This document shows, in pieces, positions 34,482 to 47,694 of a stretch of 64,000 bases of DNA. The position numbers were made by a program, and so were the translations under genes. Below the pieces are notes generated by a model, which was not told the origin of the DNA, made no database searches, and saw only the letters and a list, made by a program, of their open reading frames with translations. Source of the stretch: Vanessa cardui (Eukaryota; Arthropoda; Insecta; Lepidoptera; Nymphalidae); assembly GCF_905220365.1 (NCBI RefSeq), contig NC_061147.1, positions 4,712,001 through 4,776,000 on the forward strand, in the 5' to 3' direction. The first letter of the stretch is position 1. Each line of letters opens with the position of its first letter.

Positions 34482-36240
34482 TTATATATTTCATCGTAAT
34501 TCTAGTGATGATGCTTATTTTTTGGTACTCTATGTCGATAATTATTGTTAAAGACTATTTTTTAATTAAAAGACTATTATTGTTTTACTTTTTACGTTGT
34601 AATTATTTAAGCTATCATTGCTCATAACACACTACTAAAGGAAACTTCATTGGTGTTTATTTATTTGTATTTTCAATCTAAATATATGATTATTCCCTTA
34701 TTGTTTATTTCCGTCGCAAATAAAACTAGACCGCTATTTTATTTTTTAAATATGATGGTTCCAATTTCAAAAAGAGAATCACAGGGTTTCATGTAATGAA
34801 TACGTCCAATCAAACAGCTACATTTCACGTTTTAAAACGTAAGGAGCCATCCTGTACCTTCATTCGCAAAGTGCATTCAGAAACCCAATCTACGGTGAGG
34901 TAAGCAACTTTTGAATACCATCGTTTTATAATAATTGGTATAAAAATAATTGATAACACGTAACGAAAGTGTTTTCGCTATATATTATGCATATGTGTAT
35001 TAAATAACATTTATGGATAAATTAACAAGGTTTGACAATACATATGTATATAAGAGAAATAAAACATTATTAAAAATCGCATATGAATTAAAACAAAAAC
35101 AATAAGAAAAAGTTTAAATGTGATCAAAACTCTGTCTCTTTCTATTACATACTAATAGAAAGAGAAAAGGTTGGCTGTAGAGGCCATATCGTTTTACCCT
35201 TATGCCATGATTCCTGCCAGTTAACTCTACTGTGAGCCGCGTTAAAGAAGAGTTGCAAAAGATACATACATACAACTCTTAATATAACAATACAACAATG
35301 TTACCAGTATACATATTATTTTAATGTATAACATAATTTAATGTAGCTTTTGGCGCACATAATATAATTTATGTTTATCTATCACTATTGGCTTAGTGAC
35401 AGAACTATTAATATTTGATTCAGACAAATGGTTTTTAAGGGATAGCGAGCAGTGGTACGATGAAGCGAAGCGAATAAGATATATTTAAAAAGTATATGTG
35501 CAGTCGAACGGTAGCTTTAACATGAGTCATAGTGACGAACGCGCGAGGGCGTTGAATCTTTTCCTGTCTTTATGAAGCTACTCCGGTTAAGGACTTAAAC
35601 TTATGTAACTTCGCATTCACGAACGAAAATATATCGATTACGTTATATATTTAAATATAATAGTATTCGATTGCAAATAATCCAAGTTTATTTAAATATA
35701 TCTTTATATAAATAATTTGGTTTCTATACCGCGAACAACAATATTTAATATTATCCATAGTTGTTCGGTTTCTTTTAAAAAAGAGCCCTAAAATAAATTA
35801 ATATAATAATAATATTTCGTAAAGAAATATTAGTTGAAAACATTTTTAATTTGGAAGTATAATACCAATTTTAGCACCTACATAGTAAATTTCCCTTAAG
35901 ATTGTATCTTACAAAATTGTTAACGTGAATTTAACGTATAACCGGCTGGCGGCTAATACATTGAAACTTTGCAAAAGCCTTAAGCTAATCTAATATGTAC
36001 AAAGAACGGTAGGCAACCCTTATTCGACGCCATGTTGCAAACTGGTCTTCCACGTATGGCTCACAGCGTAAATCATTTGTCTGTCAATCACGATGGCGCA
36101 TATTGCATACCAAAATAATATGCTAACTACATACATAGTACGTAATATACTTTCCCAATGTCAACTGCTGTAACAACTACGTAGGAAATGTGTTATAGAT
36201 TAGTTCATGAAATGAAATAAAAAAAAATTTAAGGATTTTT
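34482..36240. other. AT-rich non-coding DNA
   Basis: No coding or repeat signal recognised in about 1.75 kb. Confidence 0.5.
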
Positions 36241-36243
36241 TAT

Positions 36244-36492
36244 GATTATGGTGATGGTAAGTGGTCACCATCATCCATAGACAATGAGGCTGTAAAAAAT
36301 ATTAACTATCCCTTACATCTTCAATGCGCCACCAACCTTGGGAACTAAGATGCTATGTCCCTTGTGCCTGTAGTTACACTGGCTCTCTCACCCTTCTAAC
36401 CGGAATACAACAATATTGCGTACTGTTGTTTAGCGGCAGAATATCTGATGAGTGGGTGACCAGGCGGACTTGCACAAAGCCGTACCACCAAA
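36244..36492 (+). mobile_element. Second interspersed family copy
   Basis: GGTGATGGTAAGTGGTCACC, CTTGTGCCTGTAGTTACACT and GATGAGTGGGTGACCAG to AGCCGTACCACCAA. Confidence 0.7.
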
Positions 36493-36947
36493 TAAGGAGA
36501 GATTTTTTATGAGAGATTTATTATAAGTAAATTCGAGCAACCTGTAAACATATTAAAACATATAACCCTTCTGGATGTGGTATTTGATTTAATTATATAA
36601 GTTTGAATAATTTAGGAATCATAATCAGATGTATTAAAAAGAGTTACATTTATAGTACATCTATCTGGATGTGACATTGGTGACGATTTTAGAAAGTTAT
36701 CAAGAACATATGTAGTAATGTAGATAACATTAAAGACTACCGTTTATAGCGTATATAAGCGTCTTTAAGACTGATAATTATCTTTATCTTTCTGGTAAGA
36801 AAAATCGCTAATAGAATATACAATACCAAGATTATTTATGAATAAATTTGTACCGTATTAAGTAAATTCCTTTTTGTTCTAATTATCTTATTTTATAATA
36901 AGTATACTTTCTCCTATTTAACAATATAATTGACATACGTATGTATT

Positions 36948-37273
36948 GTAGACACAACTTAGATGTCGCTTCGACAAAATTAGTGAAACCGATCACATCC
37001 GAATTGATTACGCTATCCTAAATTATCAATATTTATTTCTGATGCGAATATGATCTTTGCACAAACGCAATAAGTTGTAATATCATATGACCTAATATAT
37101 ATGTCAATTTGACGCGTGAATTGCTAGCTTTCTCTGACACGTGAATCTATAGCGACGAATAGCGTCGAATGGCGCGATAGGGAGCTATTTCTATTGGTTA
37201 TGTAAATTGGCAGTAATCGGTTTTATTTTCATTCCATTGCATTTTCCGATGCTACATCTAATTTGTGTCGTAC
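36948..37273 (-). mobile_element. MITE-like element, copy 2
   Basis: Inverted relative to copy 1 at 24,214-24,520. Terminal repeats GACACAACTTAGATGTCGC and the reverse complement of GTACGACACAAATTAGATGT; interior GAATGGCGCGATAGGGAGCT and TTGTAATATCATATGACC. Confidence 0.75.
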
Positions 37274-37489
37274 TTATACATATGTATATATCAAACATAA
37301 TTATTTTTCGTTTAAATGTTGATTTTGATTAGCACAGATCGCAACATACAAATTGTTATTACAAATAATCGACAGAATTACTACTGTCGCACCAGCTTAA
37401 GCTCTGTTCTTAGTTACCATCGTAAATAACTAAAATCAAATTATGTTTCAGTCAAGAAAAGTTCTTTAGCAGCGTCGAGTTACAAAGTG

Positions 37490-37985
37490 TTCAATGAAAC
37501 TTCGCACGGGTGCAATGCTGGTACTGAATATACTACAAAATGTCTTTAAACCGCTTTTTCAGTCAGTTCAGGGTCATAATGACCTATATTAAAATCGTTT
37601 CGCTCAACAAGCCTTTACCACTGGTAAAGTGTAGAATAAATAATGATCATTATCTTGGGCTATCCCTAAGAGATATATAGCAACGTGGACTTTTTGTCAC
37701 ATTTATAAATTTTCCAATGCTGTAGTACATTATTTTAATCTATCCCTTAAGGTTTAGCCAACATTTGCAATGTAAGCGCATAATTGTTAACTTACAACAT
37801 CACATTAGAAACCTCTAAGATTTCCATACTACATTCCCCAATTACAATTTCTATAAATCTTTATATAGAAACACTCTATCTATTTAAAAAAACGCATAAA
37901 AATAATTTGCGTACTTATAAAGATCTAAGCATACACAGGGGCTGACAGACAGCGGAAAGCGACTTTGTCTATGCAGTGCTTTAAA
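37490..37985 (+). repeat. Interspersed repeat of the GGGTGCAATGCTG type
   Basis: CTTCGCACGGGTGCAATGCT, AACATTTGCAATGTAAGCG, CATCACATTAGAAACCTCTA and GGAAAGCGACTTTGTCTATG, as in 28,604-29,170. Confidence 0.6.
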
Positions 37986-39890
37986 CAACCATCGTGAGAA
38001 ATATTCCCCAATTCCATTAAAATTTTGAGCTTCTTATAGAATAGTATTTGTTTGCATGAAATGCATGAATTTTACAGATAATGTTGACACTATTGACCTA
38101 CATAATATATGGTAATTGGGATTAACTCGATACATAATCATGAAGACAATCTTGTCTTATCGACAATATATTAGTATCGCTCTTTAGGATAACGTTAACA
38201 TACCTTATTTGGTTATCTATCAAGTCTATGTAAATATAAACACGTAGCTAATGAAACATGTCAACTAAATTTTATTTAATGTATAATCACTTTTATTGAA
38301 TGTATAATGTATGTATATCATTTGCAACGCATTGTAAATATTAAAAAAAAAAAATGGTTCGCAGGCGAAACTTCGCATTTTTCCAACAGATTTTGAATTT
38401 CGAATCCTATGACAGCTTTGTTTTGATTTAATGTTACTGTAAACTGACGACGTCTGTTCGCGATAGTTACATTTGTTTTTTTTTTTTATTAAGCGATAGC
38501 TCTACATGGGCCAGTAACTTTATACCATTCTCTAAAATTAATTCTTTGTCAAAGCACAACAATTTAATAAATTGCAATCAATAATCCATATTATTTTTCT
38601 GCACATCTAAGGGCTCGAGCTCTTTAAATTGAGATCATAGCCGATGAACGTGCAGTTATAATTCCATTATAACTGGGACAAAAATCAGCTTACGCTCCTA
38701 ATATACAAGATACTCTAAACGACAACCATAGCTACTTAATAACTAACTACTGCCTAAGATGTAATATGCTTAAAAAAAGTTTTTATATCAACGAATTATC
38801 AGTCGCAGCTTGGGGTTATGCAGTTGGCAATGTCACACGCTCATGCATCAGAAAGCACGTAAAGCTGTTGGCCCTGCGCCTGATCTCTCCCGGTCGTGAC
38901 GGATTGCCATCCGATCGAACGATAATAGTTACATAGAGAGCTCCTTGGTTTGAAAACAGGCGAACACTAGCCCGGAATAGTCCTTAAGATTGAAAAACGT
39001 ATCACCAATATTAGATTATAAATGATAATGCTACTCATCGATAGAGTGAATTGAGGATGAAGGCTTGTGTGCTATGAAGATTAATAAATTACGAAGGTTC
39101 GTCTCTTATAGATTGTATATACAATAATAAGAAATCCCACATATATTTGCATATAAGTAGGACTTTGTGCAACGCCGGGTAGGTTTCACTCATCACTTGT
39201 TATACCCCTATAGTTATATTCCTTAAGAGTGAGTGAGCTAGTGTAACTAAAGGCATACGAGACGTAACTTAGCACCAAAAGATAAGTCAACGTAAGAAAT
39301 GATAAACATTTCCTAGCGTCAATATATTTGGGCGGTGGTCACTGACTGATTAGGTTTTCTACTAGTCAATTCACCTTACAATTATAAATAATAAAATAAT
39401 ATCCGAAACCACACGAAGAAGCTAATAAGAATAACAATACGTTTACTTAGCCAACAATAATATCAGTCGCTACAAATTACACGCGTAATAAACTATAGAG
39501 TAAATTTTTAAAACGCAACGAAAACTTTAAAATGGGCAATATTTTCTTCGGTATTGTTAGCTTAGCTGAGAATTGAGTTTGTTGTGATCTTGGCACTCGA
39601 CCAGCATGTAGTATAAGTGACATAATTAAAACGAGCCTACTTGAATTGTGATTTACATAAACATGTTTTCGTGTATTGTAGTTGGGTTTAATGTAACTTT
39701 AACTATGGTTAAGATTTTATGTATGTTATAAAAGGATGATTGAGAACCGACGCATTACTTAAACAAAGAGACATAGAGAGGAAATTTGGAAGACTAATTA
39801 CAGACGTTTTATCTGATGGAACTGCTTACTGGTTTTATTATGCTGTTGTAAACGTCATCTTTTTGGCGGAAAAATTAATCAGGTGTGTAA
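37986..39890. other. AT-rich non-coding DNA with a repeat remnant
   Basis: A minus-strand remnant of the second interspersed family lies near 39,165-39,330 (GTGAGTGAGCTAGTGTAACT). Nothing else recognised. Confidence 0.45.
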
Positions 39891-39892
39891 AA

Positions 39893-40069
39893 AACCTTTT
39901 TTTTATGACATGGGTGGCAAACGAGCTGGAGGCTCACCTGATGGAAAGTGACTACCACCGCCTATGGACATCTGCAACACCAGGGGACTTGCAGATGCGT
40001 TACCGGCCTTTAAGAAAGGAGTACGCTCTTTTCTTGAAGGTTCCCATGTCGTATCGGTACCTGCTATAC
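39893..40069 (+). mobile_element. Lepidopteran repeat with GGCTCACCTGATGGAAAGTG
   Basis: Contains GGCAAACGAGCTGGAGGCTC, CTGCAACACCAGGGGACTTG and CCTTTAAGAAAGGAGTACGC, which I recognise as a common lepidopteran interspersed repeat. It lies in an open frame of 114 codons that is therefore not a gene. Confidence 0.6.
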
Positions 40070-40529
40070 CTGATCACTCTTTAACTCCCCAACTAAGTGC
40101 ACCAGTAAGCGGGCAAAGGTGAGATGAAAATTGATATATCAAGATCGATAGGACACAGGAATTGAACCATCGCTTGACATTGACTTGGCTTATGACGTCG
40201 AGATGTAACATTGCTGACTAAATCCAAGATCCTACTGAGAAATTATTGACGGACAAGCCGAAAGAAAACTTTTTCTCCAATCCACAATTGGTACCCAGGG
40301 ATTTACGATAGGTTGCTTTATATGGACAATGCTACTAAACCAATCGAGCACGTCCTTGATAGTAACGACCTTGTCAGCCGACATATTTTATATTTGCATA
40401 TTGATTTTATTTATGTACGTCGAGAATAGTATTAATATGTTCTAATTCTATTGCAAAGAAGATTACATATATCGATGCATACACATTAAGTCGTACTCAA
40501 AGAGTAATTGGTTATGTATTTTAACTAGC

Positions 40530-40805
40530 TACCCGTCACGGCTTCGCACGGGGGCAATATAAAAAAAAGTAAATACAGCCACCGTTTGCAATGTGTGTTT
40601 TTACTTTCGACATTCCGTCTGAAACTTCTAAAATTATCAGTAAATCTTTACTATATTGTCCATGTACTATAAACAAAAACCTTCCTCTCGAATCACTCTA
40701 TCTATTAAAGAAAACCGTATCAAAATCCGTTGTGTAATTTTAATAATCTAAGCATATATTGGGGCAGCCAGTGGTAAGCAACCAAAGGTTAGACTTTGTT
40801 TAATG
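40530..40805 (+). repeat. Diverged repeat of the CACGGCTTCGCACGGG type
   Basis: GCTACCCGTCACGGCTTCGC and CCGTTTGCAATGTGTG with CGTATCAAAATCCGTTGTG, related to 28,604-29,170. Confidence 0.5.
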
Positions 40806-41084
40806 ACATGTAAAGATAATTATAATTAATGGTAATCCGTTTTACTGAAAAACAATTTGTGATATTTCTTTGCAAGAATCACGCGGAAATTACGAGAAGG
40901 ATTTATATTACTCTTTATGGTGATTGCTTCAAGCGCAATAAAATGAAAATCCGAAATATCAAAAAACTACGATGTATTTCACATTGCGTGTCGTGCAATT
41001 AATAGTTGCTGTAAAGTTCGCAAGCAATCAAAAAAGTGTTATAAAAATGTAAGTAGAAAAATTATAGGTAACAACAACCTTATC

Positions 41085-41385
41085 CGATCCGTAGGCGCCC
41101 TAAGCACGTCTTAAGCGATACTTTCGACAGACGTACTGCTGACAATATCAATACTAAGACATCGAAAACAAAACACCCCGACCCTGACAGCGGGGTCGAG
41201 GTCCCTTATTCGTTACAAGTACACGTCACACAACCTCCCCGACATCCACTGCGCCCTAAGCCTAGGTCCGCCTAACACGAGGCACCCTTAGGTAGCGCGT
41301 ACTTTGCCCTAAGCCCTAAGTGGGCTGCTAATGACTTAAGTGTTTGAACTCGCCGCCTCGCCAGTACCGATGTATAATCCATTAG
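41085..41385. other. GC-richer non-coding patch
   Basis: About 300 bp with short repeated motifs (GCCCTAAGC, CCCTAAG) and CCCCGACCCTGACAGCGGGG, unlike its AT-rich flanks. No convincing open frame. Origin unknown. Confidence 0.4.
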
Positions 41386-42119
41386 GGCTAAAAGTAAAAT
41401 ATATTACCGAGTAAAAAAATGGGTAAGGCATTGTTCCTGAGAGCTAGTTTTCACTTATTATTATTCTTCTGATTACTTATGGTAGAGTTATGACGTTTTC
41501 AAATGTTTGATACGTCTCTTATTCAAAGTCCACACAAACAAAGCCAGGGAAAGTGTAGCGTTTATAAATATAAACGTTTATTTTCGCATTCATGACGTAC
41601 ACGAGACGTAACAGTGACGTATCTGTTATAAAATTCATTCAAATCTATTCTATCACTATCGAGATAATGTATGTTCTTAATTTAAAAAATCTGTTTTGAT
41701 AAAAAATAGCACTATTTCGAGATCGCTCCAGTAAATAAGAATCAAATATTTCTGTAATGTCGTGAATGTGCCACTTGCAATGCTATTCACATTTATAGTT
41801 GGAACATAATCAAACTTCGAATCTGTTTTTATTTCCACTAGCTTTTAGTTTCGCTTTACACAAGACAAACTTGTATTATGTGATGACCGTCAGTCAAAGG
41901 TCAGCATGTAATCTAGGAAGCTATTAACCTACTTCTGTTTGTCGTAGCGATTGGAAACTTTGGAAATATGTGTATTCAAGTATTCGAGTGGGTCAAAGTG
42001 TATTGTCATCCGTTGACACAAGAATTTGTGACCATTTGATTTAATAACGAAGCTTCGTAGTGGACTTAGTCTTAGTTAGGGATTTCAGTCATTAGATTTA
42101 TTTGGCGTATTTATTATAT

Positions 42120-42310
42120 AACAGCCGGTAAATTTCCCCGCTGCCGGGCTAAGGTCATCTTTCTCTTTCCTCCTCCACGCTACACCAATGCGGTTTGGTT
42201 TGGACACACGTGACAGAATTTCGTTGAAATTAGACACATGCAAGTTTCCTCATGATGTTTTGTATCGCCGCCGAGCACGAAACGACATGTTTATAACGAT
42301 AAATGAAAAT
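42120..42310 (-). mobile_element. Old Metulj-like SINE fragment
   Basis: The minus strand retains GAAACTTGCATGTGTCTAAT and CCGCATTGGTGTAGCGTGG, ending GCGGGGAAATTTACCGGC. A second, more diverged fragment follows at about 42,325-42,500. Confidence 0.6.
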
Positions 42311-42835
42311 TTAATTTGATCGAAAGTCACAGCTGGGACTTATCCCGAAGGGACGGTTTGAGGCTTATTCCAGCACACTGTTCCAATACGCATCAGCGGA
42401 TATACATATGGCGTAATTCATTTAACACATACATGTTTCCCTACGATGTTTCTCGCCACCGCTCGCCGAGCCCGAGATGATTTATAAACACAAATGATTG
42501 AATGTACACTTTACAAATATCGACATTAAGACTATAAATAGCATACACATACCAATATAACATACGATATATTTGACGTTTCATGTTTTAAACGTATTTA
42601 TTCTATTCAAAATATACATATACTTTTACATTGTGTGGTAACATTGAATGAACATTGAATCTTTGTAATAAGCCGATAACTTCCTAATTAACGTTATCAA
42701 TGCGTCCATTAGCTTCAGTTGTTTCCGACATCGACGCAGGCGAGGTTAATGCGTCTATTATCAATACGAATCGAAGTGATTTCAACAGATTCAAACAAAT
42801 TAGGAGTAATAAATCATTATAATATATATTAATAT

Positions 42836-43019
42836 TATAAGTGTCAAAGTAACTCTGTCTGTCTGTCTGCCTGCCTGTCAATCTTTCACGACCGAACCGC
42901 TGAACCAGTAATGAAATTTGGTATGAAGCAAACATGAACTCCTAGAAATGATATAATTAAGGCTACTTTTTTGTCTAACACATGACAACCAACACCCTAT
43001 AACGCGAGCGACTTCTAGT
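42836..43019 (+). repeat. Interspersed repeat with CTGTCTGTCTGCCTG and ACTTCTAGTA end
   Basis: Full-looking copy of the outer repeat seen at 30,212-30,705: GTCAAAGTAACTCTGTCTGT, TGGTATGAAGCAAACATGAA and CTATAACGCGAGCGACTTCT. Confidence 0.6.
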
Positions 43020-43102
43020 AATTAATAATTTTACATGAAAACTTCACATCTGACGAATAAATACTACGTTCAATCTGGGGTAGATTGTACTTCCGCAAAC
43101 CG

Positions 43103-43803
43103 AGTCGAGATGGCCCAGTGGTTAGAACGTTTCACAATGATTCTTGGAGTTAGAGTGATAGAAGTAATGTCACACTGGAAAATCAATAACTATTGTTTTG
43201 ATTTCTCTCAAATAATCAACTTCAAAAACACTCATTGCTCGATAAAATATAATGTTGTTATTTATACTTTCTCAATTATGGGGTATATTAAAACAGTTAA
43301 TTAAAACTATGAACTCTTTTTCGTTTAATAAAAAAGCTTTATATATGTAGTATATATAATTATATTTTAGGAAAAATAAAACACAAATTATGGTAGTAAT
43401 TATTAAGTATTTGTTTTCTATATATTAAACTTTATTTTCACAATGATTCTTGGACTTAAGAGTGATAGATGTAGCATCACACTGGAAAATCAATAACTAT
43501 TGTTTTGATTTCTCTCATAAATAATCAACTTCAAAAACAATCATTGCTTAATAAAATAGAATATTGTTACTTATACTTCTTCAATTATGGGGTACATTAA
43601 AACAGTCAATTAAAACTATGAACTCTTTGTTGTTTAATGTAAATAAAAACCTTTATATATGTTATATACATAATTATATTTTAGGAAAAATAAAACACAT
43701 ATTATGGTAGTAATTATTAGGTATTTGTTTTCTATACATTAAACTTTATTTCCATAATGATTCTTGGAGTTAAGAGTGATAGATGTAGCATCACACTGGA
43801 AAA
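43103..43803. repeat. Tandem 0.3-kb repeat next to a truncated SINE head
   Basis: A SINE head (GAGTCGAGATGGCCCAGTGG to TTAGAACG, 43,103-43,130) stops abruptly and is followed by two copies of a 306-314-bp unit (about 43,132-43,437 and 43,438-43,751) and the first 50 bp of a third. Units begin ACAATGATTCTTGGA and contain CACACTGGAAAATCAATAAC. Confidence 0.85.
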
Positions 43804-44845
43804 TGCAGCACAGATGTATTTGTATTATCTAGGCTTGTATTTCTTCTTTGGAACTGTAATCACAAACAATATTTTTTATTGAAACATTCACAAACATATA
43901 AGATAGTCATGATCATGGAATTATTTTAATCTAAGTGAACCCTAATTGAAATATAATTAATAAGGTCCATAATACATAATGGCAATTAGACATGCATATT
44001 ATTGTAATATATTGAAATAGTTTGTATTTCATTAGGATAATATCGAAATAACAAAATAATTTAAGCATAAGTTTGAATTGAGATGAAAGTCACTTCATTT
44101 TAAATTAAACTTTATAAAAAGGTAATAAAAACAATAATTTAAATATAGAATAAAAGTGTTCGCAAATTCATTTTACTTATTAATAGTTGTTCTAAATATG
44201 TATAAGTATATCGACGTAAAATTGTAAGGAGAATTCAATTAACAATATTTATAGGTTAGTTATAGCTTAACACAAATTCCTCTATATTAATAACAATATT
44301 CACTGTTTATATTTTTTTAAACGTTTAGTCTTTATTATAAACTTATGGTCCTTACAATTATTACGTATCGTTTTATTTGCTTAATGTAATAATAAATTTA
44401 TGTTTACGTACCTCTTGATGTATTTTATAATATAATTAATCTTTCAAACAATGTTTCAGTGTAATTTCTTCTCTTTTCACTGCTATTAACACTTAAAAAT
44501 TAAAGCATTCACAGTTTTATTTCTTATAGTAATGTAAACATTGTAAAATACGATAATATAACCTTTAAATTTTTAAAGACATTAGACAATACTTTGCGAG
44601 AAATGTCAAAATACAATAAAAATGACAAAATATTTTCTCTCACTCTTTTTAGCGCGTGTAAGTGAGATGGAAATATGAATTGTGTGGTAGTCTTTTTCGA
44701 GTAGCTCGATGGCTATCATGGTTTTAACGCAAACGAGTAATGTCAAACTTATACTATCGAATTCAAATACTTCGTAAACGTTTTCGAATAGACGATACGT
44801 TATTAACGCAAGAAGTATTGAAACTCGTACTAGGGGTACAGATAA
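43804..44845. other. AT-rich non-coding DNA
   Basis: No coding or repeat signal recognised in about 1 kb. Confidence 0.5.
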
Positions 44846-44848
44846 TAT

Positions 44849-45025
44849 TGGTCACCAACGATATTGACGCCAAAGCGCCACCAACCTAGACATATTATGT
44901 CCCTTGTGCCTGTCGTTACATTGCGTCAATTACCCTCAGACCAAAATACAACAACACTAAGTATTGCTCTTTGGCGCTAAAGTACTGGATGGACTAGACA
45001 GGTTTACACAAAACAGTTACCACAG
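44849..45025 (+). repeat. Diverged second-family repeat
   Basis: GCGCCACCAACCTAGACATA, CCCTTGTGCCTGTCGTTACA and AAATACAACAACACTAAGTA match the family in order. Confidence 0.55.
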
Positions 45026-46481
45026 AGTAAAAGTAAGCTTCGGCCTTCAATATATCAGTTTTATGTTTGGAAGCGCCTGAACGAAATCGGATCAGTATAT
45101 ACATATATACTTCTTAAAATTTCAATGTGTGTTGGCAAACGTGCCCGCTCACAGCAGGTGGCCAATTCGCTCGGATTAAAAAAAAAAGTAAAGCTAAAAC
45201 ACACCGTGGTTATTGATCTACAGTGAACTTTAAAATGGATACTGGTTCTATAATCTAAAGTGATAAAACATCGAAACGTATTCAAATTGCCCACAGCTGT
45301 ATTAAAATCAGACATTATTCGTAGCAATTACGAATTGATAAAAAATAAAATCAAAGAAACAAATTGGCTGTAATACGTTTGATATGATCAGTTTGTTCCT
45401 AATGGTTGAACTTTGACACGGTGGCTGGGTGAATGGGTGATACGAGCTATGTCAGACGTCTGGACCGTGAGTCATTGACCCCATAAGTTAATAATTTCCT
45501 GTGGATACCAATTAAATCATTCATACAAAGTCAAATATACTTTTGTCCCCTTCTTTCTTTACAAATCTGACAATTTAAAAAGAGGTAGATATTTGTGTGA
45601 CGATACGGAAATATTAATAAGAAATATTTCAAAAAAGGTTTTATACAAAGTCAGAAACTGCATAAAGAACAGTGCTTTTTTATTTTTTTTTATTTTATTT
45701 ATTTATTGTGACCATAAGACCAAGAAAAACGTTCTCATCCATTACGTTAGAAATAATAAACATAAATCAGTTTGTTGTAAAACAAATAAAAATGTGGGAT
45801 TTGTTTTTATAAAATGTTTAAGAAAAATAAACTTAATGAGTTATAAACACACTTTAGTATATAAATAAACACAATCTTACCATCTCGTTTCATTTTTTTT
45901 TCAACCATATTTGTCATAATCTTTAAAACGGGTAAAATTTAAAAGTTTTTTTTTTTTTGTGGTACAAAATAAAGACGGACCTATACCATCTTTTATAAGT
46001 CCTTGCCCTACTAAGCGGTCCTATTTAAATACAAATAAAATGATATTGTCGGACAATTACGAACGACTTTCAGGATCATTTAGCGGCATCTTGTGCGGGT
46101 ATGAGGGTAGAAATATGCGGGCTCGTAAACACCTCCCCTCGCGCTTGAGAGGTCGAGGGCTGACTAACCTTTGTCAAGTACCAATTCATGTTAGTAATCG
46201 AAAAATTCAAAGCGAATAAGCATACTAGCATACATATTTTATCACACTATATATATGGTACTATTTGCTAACCACGGTTAAATTGAGAAGTGTTATAATA
46301 TGTACTAATTCATGTATATATACTAAGTGCACGCAACTTGGAGTGCGTTTGCCTTAAAATGAAATTTTATGTATGATCCTACAATAAAGTTACTTTGTAT
46401 ACAATAGCTATCTGCCAGTGAAAGTTCCTTCAAAATCGGTAAAGCCGTTCCAGAGGTTAGCTGGATCAAAGAGATAGTCCG

Positions 46482-46604
46482 TGACCACGAACGCTGTAAA
46501 GTGCTCGAAACGTCGGGATGTTAAAAAGAATTAATATACGCGATTCAAATCCGTTATAGCTAGTTTTATTTCAATGTGTAATCGCGAAAATTTAAGACAA
46601 AATT
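46482..46604 (+). mobile_element. 5'-truncated Penelope-like fragment
   Basis: CCGTGACCACGAACGCTGTA, AAGTGCTCGAAACGTCGGGA and TATACGCGATTCAAATCC, ending AATCGCGAAAATTTAAGACA. Flanked by AAGAGATAG on both sides, a possible target duplication. Confidence 0.65.
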
Positions 46605-47389
46605 AAGAGATAGACAGACGTGCGAATTTAGTAAAAAAGGGTTATTTCAATATTACATAAAGGCAATATAATTTCATTAAATGTATAGATTTATTGTTGG
46701 ATAAAAATGTGGCAATTATTTATCAATAATAAGTATGTAGGGTTGTCCAAATATTTAGTAATACTATTACAAAAGTCCGTTAAAATTCAAGTCAGTCTGA
46801 ACTAAAAATAAATATATTGGCATGTCTATTCCAAGACATAATCGACTTATGTATATAAAAAACCCGCTCAGCCGTTTAAACTTGAATTTCAAGGACAAAC
46901 ATACATTCTCATTACCAATATAATATTAGTAAGATTATATCTCAGCTTTCAGATAACATATCCACTAATAATGGTCCACTTTTTTTACGATAACGGCAAC
47001 ACACATATACAAACAGTTAGCCCTATCTGTTGTTATAAGCACACACGCACATACATAATCAGAGCATAACACGTACAATATTGTTTTCTAAATGTTTGTA
47101 TATTGTTTGGATGCACACATACAAAGAAAATATTTTTTCCACTTCCATTATATATACATTTAATAAAAGAGTGTCTGTTTGTAATATTACCGCTTTTAAA
47201 TTAAAATTACCGCTTTTTACTAAATGCACACGTAAATATACACGGTACATACATAGATACCAAAACAACTTTGTAAAATGTCAATTTTGGTCTGTCTATC
47301 TGTTTGTTCCGTCTAATTCGTGGAACGGTTGTACAGATTTTGATGGCAATTTCACTTGCAGCTGATGTAATAAGGAGAAACTTAGGCTA

Positions 47390-47694
47390 GAACTGAGATG
47401 GCCCAGTGGTTAGAACGCGTGCATCTTAACCGATGATTGCGGGTTCAAACCCATGCAAGCACCGCTGATTCATGTGCTTAATTTGTCTTTATAATTCATC
47501 TCGTGCTCAGCGGTGAAGGAAAACATCGTGAGGAAACCTGCATGTGACAAATTTCATAGAAATTCTGCCACATGTGTATTCCACCAACCCGCATTGGAAC
47601 AGCGTGGTGGAATATGTTCCAAACCATCTCCTTAAAGGGAGAGGAGGCCTTTAGCCCAGCAGTGGTAATTTACAGGCTGTTGTTGTTGTTGTAG
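47390..47694 (+). mobile_element. Metulj-type SINE, full length
   Basis: Head CTGAGATGGCCCAGTGG, A and B boxes, body, and a TACAGGCTGTTGTTGTTGTT tail, with few differences from the 58,930 copy. Confidence 0.9.

Noticed and set aside
39740..40084. 114-codon plus-strand frame as a gene
   Set aside because: Its second half is a common lepidopteran repeat and the rest has no recognised domain.
45959..46219. 86-codon plus-strand frame
   Set aside because: No domain, no splice partners and no start context; slightly higher GC is not enough.
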